Assembly (NCBI GenBank): GCA_964511555.1
Contig: CAZEFR010000024.1
Location: 1 to 34,567, forward strand
Source of the DNA: CAIZGX01 sp964511555
GTDB lineage: Bacteria; Bacteroidota; Bacteroidia; Flavobacteriales_D; Sanyastnellaceae
Reading direction: 5' to 3'
Length of the DNA stretch: 34,567 nt
The translations under genes and the position numbers were made by a program. Shown here one piece after another: positions 30,471 to 34,567 of this stretch. How positions within the stretch are numbered: position 1 is the first letter of the stretch; the number at the start of each line of letters is the position of its first letter. The notes below the pieces were generated by a model. The model ran no database searches. It was not told the origin of the DNA and was given only the letters and a program-made list of their open reading frames with translations.

Positions 30471-33287
30471 ATGCCTAAAGACAAAAGCATTAAGTCGGTC
30501 CTTATTATCGGTTCAGGACCTATTGTTATCGGACAAGCATGTGAATTTGATTACTCTGGAAGCCAAGCTGCGCGCTCGTTGCGTGAAGAAGGCATTGAAG
30601 TAACCCTCATCAATAGCAATCCCGCAACCATCATGACAGACAAGGTGGTTGCAGACAATGTTTACCTCCTTCCCCTCGAACCAGCAAGCATTGAGACCAT
30701 TCTCAAAAATCATAAGATCGACGTTGTTCTTCCAACCATGGGTGGACAAACTGCTTTGAACCTTGCCATTCAGTGCGAAGAAAGCGGCATGTGGGAACAA
30801 TACGGTGTTCGCATGGTGGGAGTAGATACCAAGGCCATTGAGATCACTGAAAACCGCGAGGCGTTTCGCGATTTAATGATTGAAATAGGTGTGCCTATGG
30901 CGCCGCAGTTAACTGCAAAATCTTTCCTTGAAGGAAAAGAAATTGCTCAGGAATTCGGATTCCCCCTTTGCATTCGTCCTTCATACACACTCGGTGGTTC
31001 AGGCGCAAGTTTGGTCTACAACCAGTTAGACTTCGATCGATTACTGACACGCGGACTGCACCTTTCCCCTATTCATGAAGTCATGATTGACAAAGCCCTT
31101 ATGGGTTGGAAAGAATACGAGTTGGAATTGCTTCGCGATGCCAACGACAACGTGGTGATTATCTGCAGCATTGAAAACTTCGACCCCATTGGAATTCATA
31201 CCGGAGATAGCATTACTGTTGCTCCGGCAATGACTTTAAGCGACACCACTTTCCAAAAGATGCGCGACATGGCCATAAAGATGATGCGCGCCATTGGAAA
31301 TTTCGCAGGCGGATGTAACGTGCAATTCGCGGTTTCTCCAGATGCAAACGAAGACATTATTGCCATTGAAATTAATCCGCGCGTATCGCGCTCTTCAGCG
31401 TTGGCATCGAAAGCAACGGGTTATCCAATTGCCAAGATCGCTTCAAAACTAGCCATCGGCTATCACCTCGACGAACTTCAAAACCAAATTACCAAGAGCA
31501 CTTCGGCTTTGTTCGAACCAACCTTGGATTATGTGATTGTGAAAATCCCGCGTTGGAACTTCGATAAATTTCCCGGATGCAACCGCGAGTTAGGTCTGCA
31601 AATGAAGAGCGTTGGAGAGGTTATGGGTATCGGTAGAACCTTCCAAGAAGCGCTTCAAAAAGCTTGTCAATCCTTAGAAATCAATAGAAATGGATTGGGT
31701 GCAGATGGAAAAGAACTTCGCGATCAGCAAGAAATATTAAACTCATTGGAACACCCCAGTTGGAATCGTATTTTCCACATTTACGACGCCATTAAATTGG
31801 GAATACCATTCAAAACCATTCAAGAAAAAACACGCATCGACTTGTGGTTTTTGAAACAAATTGAAGAGTTACTTCAGTTGGAACGCGTGATCGAAAAACA
31901 CACCCTCGCTTCCATTCCGAAAGAATTGTTGTTCGAAGCGAAACAAAAAGGATACGCCGACAGACAGATTGCACATCTCTTGAAATGCTTGGAAAGCGAA
32001 GTCTACACAAAGCGCGACGTGATGGGCATTCAGCGTGTTTACAAATTGGTAGACACTTGCGCGGCAGAGTTCGAAGCGAAGACTCCGTATTACTACAGCA
32101 CCTTTGAATACGAGAACGAAAGTGTTCGTTCCGAAAACAAAAAAGTAATTGTATTGGGAAGCGGCCCGAACCGCATTGGTCAAGGCATTGAATTCGACTA
32201 CTCGTGCGTGCATGGCGTTCTTGCAGCTAAGGAATGTGGTTACGAAACCATCATGATCAACTGCAATCCGGAAACCGTATCAACCGATTTCGACACAGCA
32301 GACAAATTGTATTTCGAACCCGTTTTCTGGGAACACATTTACGACATCATTCGTCATGAAAACCCTGTGGGAGTAATTGTTCAGCTTGGCGGACAAACTG
32401 CTTTGAAGCTTGCTGAAAAATTACAACGTTACGGAATTAAAATATTAGGAACCTCTTTCGATGCCTTAGACCTTGCGGAAGACAGAGGACGTTTTTCAAA
32501 TTGTTTGATGGAAAACAACATCCCGTATCCGAAATTCGGTGTGGTTGAAAACGCCGAACAAGCCATTGAATTATCGAAAGACTTAGGCTTCCCGTTGTTG
32601 GTTCGTCCGAGCTATGTGTTAGGTGGACAAAAAATGAAGATCGTGATTAACGAGACCGAATTGGAGCAACACGTTGTGAACATTCTTCGCGACATGCCCG
32701 ACAACCAGATTTTGTTAGATCACTTCTTGGAAGGCGCTATTGAGGCCGAAGCCGACGCTATTTGTGACGGAGAAGATGTTTACATCATTGGTATTATGCA
32801 ACACATTGAGCCTGCAGGAATCCACAGCGGTGACTCGTACGGTGTTCTTCCTCCGTATAACTTGGGCGACCTTGTTATGACGCAGATTGAAGAGCACACG
32901 AAGAAGATTGCTGTTGCACTTGGAACGGTCGGATTGATTAACATTCAGTTCGCCATCAAAGACGACGTTGTATACATCATTGAAGCGAATCCGCGTGCAT
33001 CGCGCACGGTGCCATTCATTGCGAAAGCCTACGACGAACCGTATGTGAACTACGCCACGAAAGTTATGTTGGGTGAAGTGAAGGTGAAGGACATCAATTT
33101 CCAACCAAAACGCAACGGCTACGCAATTAAGATTCCTGTATTTAGCTACGAGAAATTCCCTGAAGTAAACAAAGAACTCGGTCCGGAAATGAAATCAACT
33201 GGCGAAGCCATTCGATTCATTAAAGACTTGAAGGATCCGTTTTTCAGGCAGATTTTTTCGGAGCGCAACTTATACCTTTCGAAGTAA
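30471..33287 (+). CDS. carB: Carbamoyl-phosphate synthase large subunit, without regulatory domain
   Basis: A 938-aa enzyme with two homologous ATP-grasp halves. The first has GSGPIVIGQACEFDYSGSQA, LPTMGGQTALNLA, IRPSYTLGGSG and IEINPRVSRSSALASKATGYPIA. The second has GSGPNRIGQGIEFDYSCVH (from about residue 563), VQLGGQTALKLA, VRPSYVLGGQKM and IEANPRASRTVPFIAKA. It makes carbamoyl phosphate from bicarbonate, ammonia (delivered by CarA) and two ATP for pyrimidine and arginine synthesis. It stops after the second ATP-grasp domain (KDPFFRQIFSERNLYLSK) and lacks the last 130 or so residues of the E. coli type, the MGS-like domain that binds UMP, IMP and ornithine. Such short forms occur in Bacteroidota, so this is not a truncation. 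carA is not adjacent. It has its own promoter. Confidence 0.96.
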   Translation: MPKDKSIKSVLIIGSGPIVIGQACEFDYSGSQAARSLREEGIEVTLINSNPATIMTDKVVADNVYLLPLEPASIETILKNHKIDVVLPTMGGQTALNLAIQCEESGMWEQYGVRMVGVDTKAIEITENREAFRDLMIEIGVPMAPQLTAKSFLEGKEIAQEFGFPLCIRPSYTLGGSGASLVYNQLDFDRLLTRGLHLSPIHEVMIDKALMGWKEYELELLRDANDNVVIICSIENFDPIGIHTGDSITVAPAMTLSDTTFQKMRDMAIKMMRAIGNFAGGCNVQFAVSPDANEDIIAIEINPRVSRSSALASKATGYPIAKIASKLAIGYHLDELQNQITKSTSALFEPTLDYVIVKIPRWNFDKFPGCNRELGLQMKSVGEVMGIGRTFQEALQKACQSLEINRNGLGADGKELRDQQEILNSLEHPSWNRIFHIYDAIKLGIPFKTIQEKTRIDLWFLKQIEELLQLERVIEKHTLASIPKELLFEAKQKGYADRQIAHLLKCLESEVYTKRDVMGIQRVYKLVDTCAAEFEAKTPYYYSTFEYENESVRSENKKVIVLGSGPNRIGQGIEFDYSCVHGVLAAKECGYETIMINCNPETVSTDFDTADKLYFEPVFWEHIYDIIRHENPVGVIVQLGGQTALKLAEKLQRYGIKILGTSFDALDLAEDRGRFSNCLMENNIPYPKFGVVENAEQAIELSKDLGFPLLVRPSYVLGGQKMKIVINETELEQHVVNILRDMPDNQILLDHFLEGAIEAEADAICDGEDVYIIGIMQHIEPAGIHSGDSYGVLPPYNLGDLVMTQIEEHTKKIAVALGTVGLINIQFAIKDDVVYIIEANPRASRTVPFIAKAYDEPYVNYATKVMLGEVKVKDINFQPKRNGYAIKIPVFSYEKFPEVNKELGPEMKSTGEAIRFIKDLKDPFFRQIFSERNLYLSK

Positions 33288-33289
33288 TT

Positions 33290-33458
33290 CCGCAGAGCGG
33301 ATGACGCAACGCAGTTGCGATGACACAACAAGTTGTGATGACCTTCTGCGAAGGATGACAACTTCGTTGATGACCGCATCGCGGAGCGTCATCGATTGAA
33401 AATCGTCATCACACACAGTGTGTCATCGCAACTTCGTTGCGTAATCCTTCGAAGAAGG
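33290..33458. repeat. Mini-hairpin array C, linker GATGAC/GTCATC
   Basis: The space between convergent carB and the AAA+ gene is filled by ten short stem-loops: CCGC-aga-GCGG (33290-33300), GCAAC-gca-GTTGC (33306-33318), ACAAC-aa-GTTGT (33325-33336), CTTC-tgc-GAAG (33343-33353), AAC-ttc-GTT (33360-33368), CGC-atc-GCG (33375-33383), GATT-gaa-AATC (33394-33404), ACAC-aca-GTGT (33411-33421), GCAAC-ttc-GTTGC (33428-33440), CCTTC-gaa-GAAGG (33446-33458). The first is followed by ATGAC and the next four by GATGAC. The last four are each preceded by GTCATC, its reverse complement (once GTAATC). The flip lies around 33384-33387. The array starts 3 bp after the carB stop and ends at the base before the opposing stop codon. 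Confidence 0.9.
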
Positions 33459-34567
33459 TTATAAACCTTTGATATAGTTATTAAACGAATCATTAAACGC
33501 CGTCCCTCCCGCTGTGCGATGTTTGGAAAGTTGCTTGAATTCGACCAACGCCCACAAAACGAATTCCATGAGGAATGGAACGTCGATGGTTGCAACCTTC
33601 GGTTGATACTTGTTTAACAATATCACAAGGGGTTCAACGGAAAGGAGTGCTTTCACATAAGTTTCTTCGTTAGATTCGTCGGTGAGTTCAAAAGCGTCTG
33701 CTTCGAAAAACCAGTTGATGATTTCATCGTACGGAGTTTCTTGATCTTGCTTTTTTAATTTTTCAATCTTCGGGAAGTATTGAACGAACAAGGTCTTGGT
33801 AGCTTCTGCTATCAAGTGATTCGCAACGAATGCCGTTCCTTCTTGTTCACCCTCGTAAACCAATTCAACCTTTCCAGTTATGGAAGGAATCATACCCATG
33901 AGGTCACTGAAGCGAACAGTGGTTTTCTTTTCACCGTTCATTAACGCACGACGCTCAGCAGTGCTGATTAAATTTTCAAAAGCCGTAATACTCATACGCG
34001 CACTTACACCACTCTTGTGATCGATGTACTCACTTTGTCTAGCTTCGAAAGCAATTTGCTCGAGAATATCACGAGCCAATTCAGGAACGTGAACTTCACA
34101 CAAACGATCTTCCAACTTCTCTGATTCTTGCTTCGTAATCTTCTTCGCGGTTTGAATATCGGCTGAATAGTGCGTCAAAATCTGAGAGCCAATGCGGTCT
34201 TTCAGCGGAGTGACAATACTTCCGCGATTGGTGTAGTCTTCCGGATTCGCAGTAAAAACAAATTGCAAATCCAAGGGAAGTCTCAATTTGAATCCACGAA
34301 TCTGCACATCTCCTTCTTCCAAAATATTAAATAACGCCACTTGAATACGCGCTTGCAAATCGGGTAATTCGTTAATCACGAAAAGACAACGGTTCGCTCT
34401 TGGTATCATTCCAAAATGAATCACGCGCTCATCTGCATAACTCAATTTCAAATTAGCGGCTTTAATCGGATCAATGTCTACAATAAAATCGGCAATGGTC
34501 ACATCGGGTGTTTCCAACTTTACAAAGTAACGATCTGAGAGATGAAGCAAGGTGATAGGCGAATCAT
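33459..34567 (-). CDS. Mg-chelatase/MoxR-type AAA+ ATPase, N-terminal part missing
   Basis: The frame stays open to the window edge; the first TTG (34550) is internal, so the true start is beyond it. The 369 visible codons begin after the Walker A region. They show VDIDPIKAANLKLSYADERVIHFG, a sensor-like RCLFVINELPDLQARIQVALFNILEEGDVQIRGFKLRLPL (Walker B-like NELPD and the helix that follows), VFTANPEDYTNRGSIVTPLKDRIGSQI (sensor 1 and arginine finger region) and a C-terminal lid with SGVSARMSI... AERRAL... IPSITGKVELVYEGEQEG. I recognise this as the Mg-chelatase ChlI-like family that is conserved across Bacteroidota, often next to a VWA-domain gene. It is thought to act as a chaperone-like or metal-insertion AAA+ protein; the target is unknown. 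Confidence 0.88.
   Translation of the reverse strand, partial: DSPITLLHLSDRYFVKLETPDVTIADFIVDIDPIKAANLKLSYADERVIHFGMIPRANRCLFVINELPDLQARIQVALFNILEEGDVQIRGFKLRLPLDLQFVFTANPEDYTNRGSIVTPLKDRIGSQILTHYSADIQTAKKITKQESEKLEDRLCEVHVPELARDILEQIAFEARQSEYIDHKSGVSARMSITAFENLISTAERRALMNGEKKTTVRFSDLMGMIPSITGKVELVYEGEQEGTAFVANHLIAEATKTLFVQYFPKIEKLKKQDQETPYDEIINWFFEADAFELTDESNEETYVKALLSVEPLVILLNKYQPKVATIDVPFLMEFVLWALVEFKQLSKHRTAGGTAFNDSFNNYIKGL

Noticed and set aside
33290..33458. A CRISPR array
   Set aside because: Direct words are only 5-6 nt and the spaces between them are 9-14 nt palindromes, far from the 23-47 nt repeats and unique spacers of CRISPR. No cas genes are near.
1..34567. tRNA or rRNA genes, integrase attachment sites or a replication origin
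   Set aside because: I looked for T-arm motifs next to acceptor-end CCA, rRNA blocks, integrases and DnaA-box clusters and saw none.

Overview
The window is a chromosomal piece of a Bacteroidota bacterium, most likely of the order Flavobacteriales. This rests on several things seen together: a type IX secretion C-terminal sorting domain, an FtsE of the Bacteroidota type, a CarB without its C-terminal regulatory domain, SusD-free but glycoside-hydrolase-bearing accessory genes, almost no Shine-Dalgarno sequences, and promoter -7 boxes of the Bacteroidota TAnnTTTG type, here usually TAnnTTCG. The small PurL (746 aa) points away from Flavobacterium and Bacteroides, which I recall as having the long form, and towards lineages such as Crocinitomicaceae or Cryomorphaceae; this placement is inference. 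Two runs of N (exactly 100 and 10) show it is a draft scaffold, probably a metagenome assembly.

Layout. 1-5551 (+): the end of a TraB/GumN protein, then a probable operon of an active M16 zinc protease, an inactive M16 partner with an extra C-terminal domain, ftsE and a family 2 glycosyltransferase. 5532-6869 (-): a DEDDh exonuclease fused to a GIY-YIG nuclease, divergent from a secreted or outer membrane protein (6925-7782). 7775-8536 (-): an omega-amidase of the YafV/Nit2 type. 8586-8924 (+): a small cytochrome c lipoprotein. 9132-12549 (-): an operon of a YbdL-like aminotransferase, an outer membrane barrel protein and a MuiA-like DUF4139 protein; both assembly gaps fall here. 12604-18335: a GH38-like alpha-mannosidase and a GH29 alpha-L-fucosidase, with a MazEF toxin-antitoxin pair and a DUF4846 lipoprotein between them. 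18369-24358 (+): purL, a PASTA protein, a T9SS cargo protein and an RluD-type pseudouridine synthase. 24430-28745 (+): a type I secretion-like operon (ABC exporter, HlyD adaptor, TolC-like channel) in which the ABC protein has lost its ATPase motifs. 28786-30226 (+): a SOUL heme-binding protein and an alpha/beta hydrolase. 30471-33287 (+): carB. 33459-34567 (-): a Mg-chelatase/MoxR-type AAA+ ATPase, cut by the window end.

The most unusual feature is not a gene. Three intergenic stretches (8912-9131, 30222-30341, 33290-33458) are packed end to end with tiny stem-loops. Arms are 3-9 bp and loops mostly 3 nt. Arm sequences differ from one hairpin to the next while still pairing, and the hairpins are separated by a 5-6 nt linker that is constant within an array but different between arrays (ATTGG, AAGAT, GATGAC). 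Part-way through each array the linker flips to its reverse complement. All three arrays start at or inside a stop codon, and the two between convergent genes also end exactly at the opposing stop codon. I know of no named element with this design, and I could not search for one.

A second candidate for attention is the catalytically degenerate ABC exporter in an otherwise intact three-gene secretion operon.
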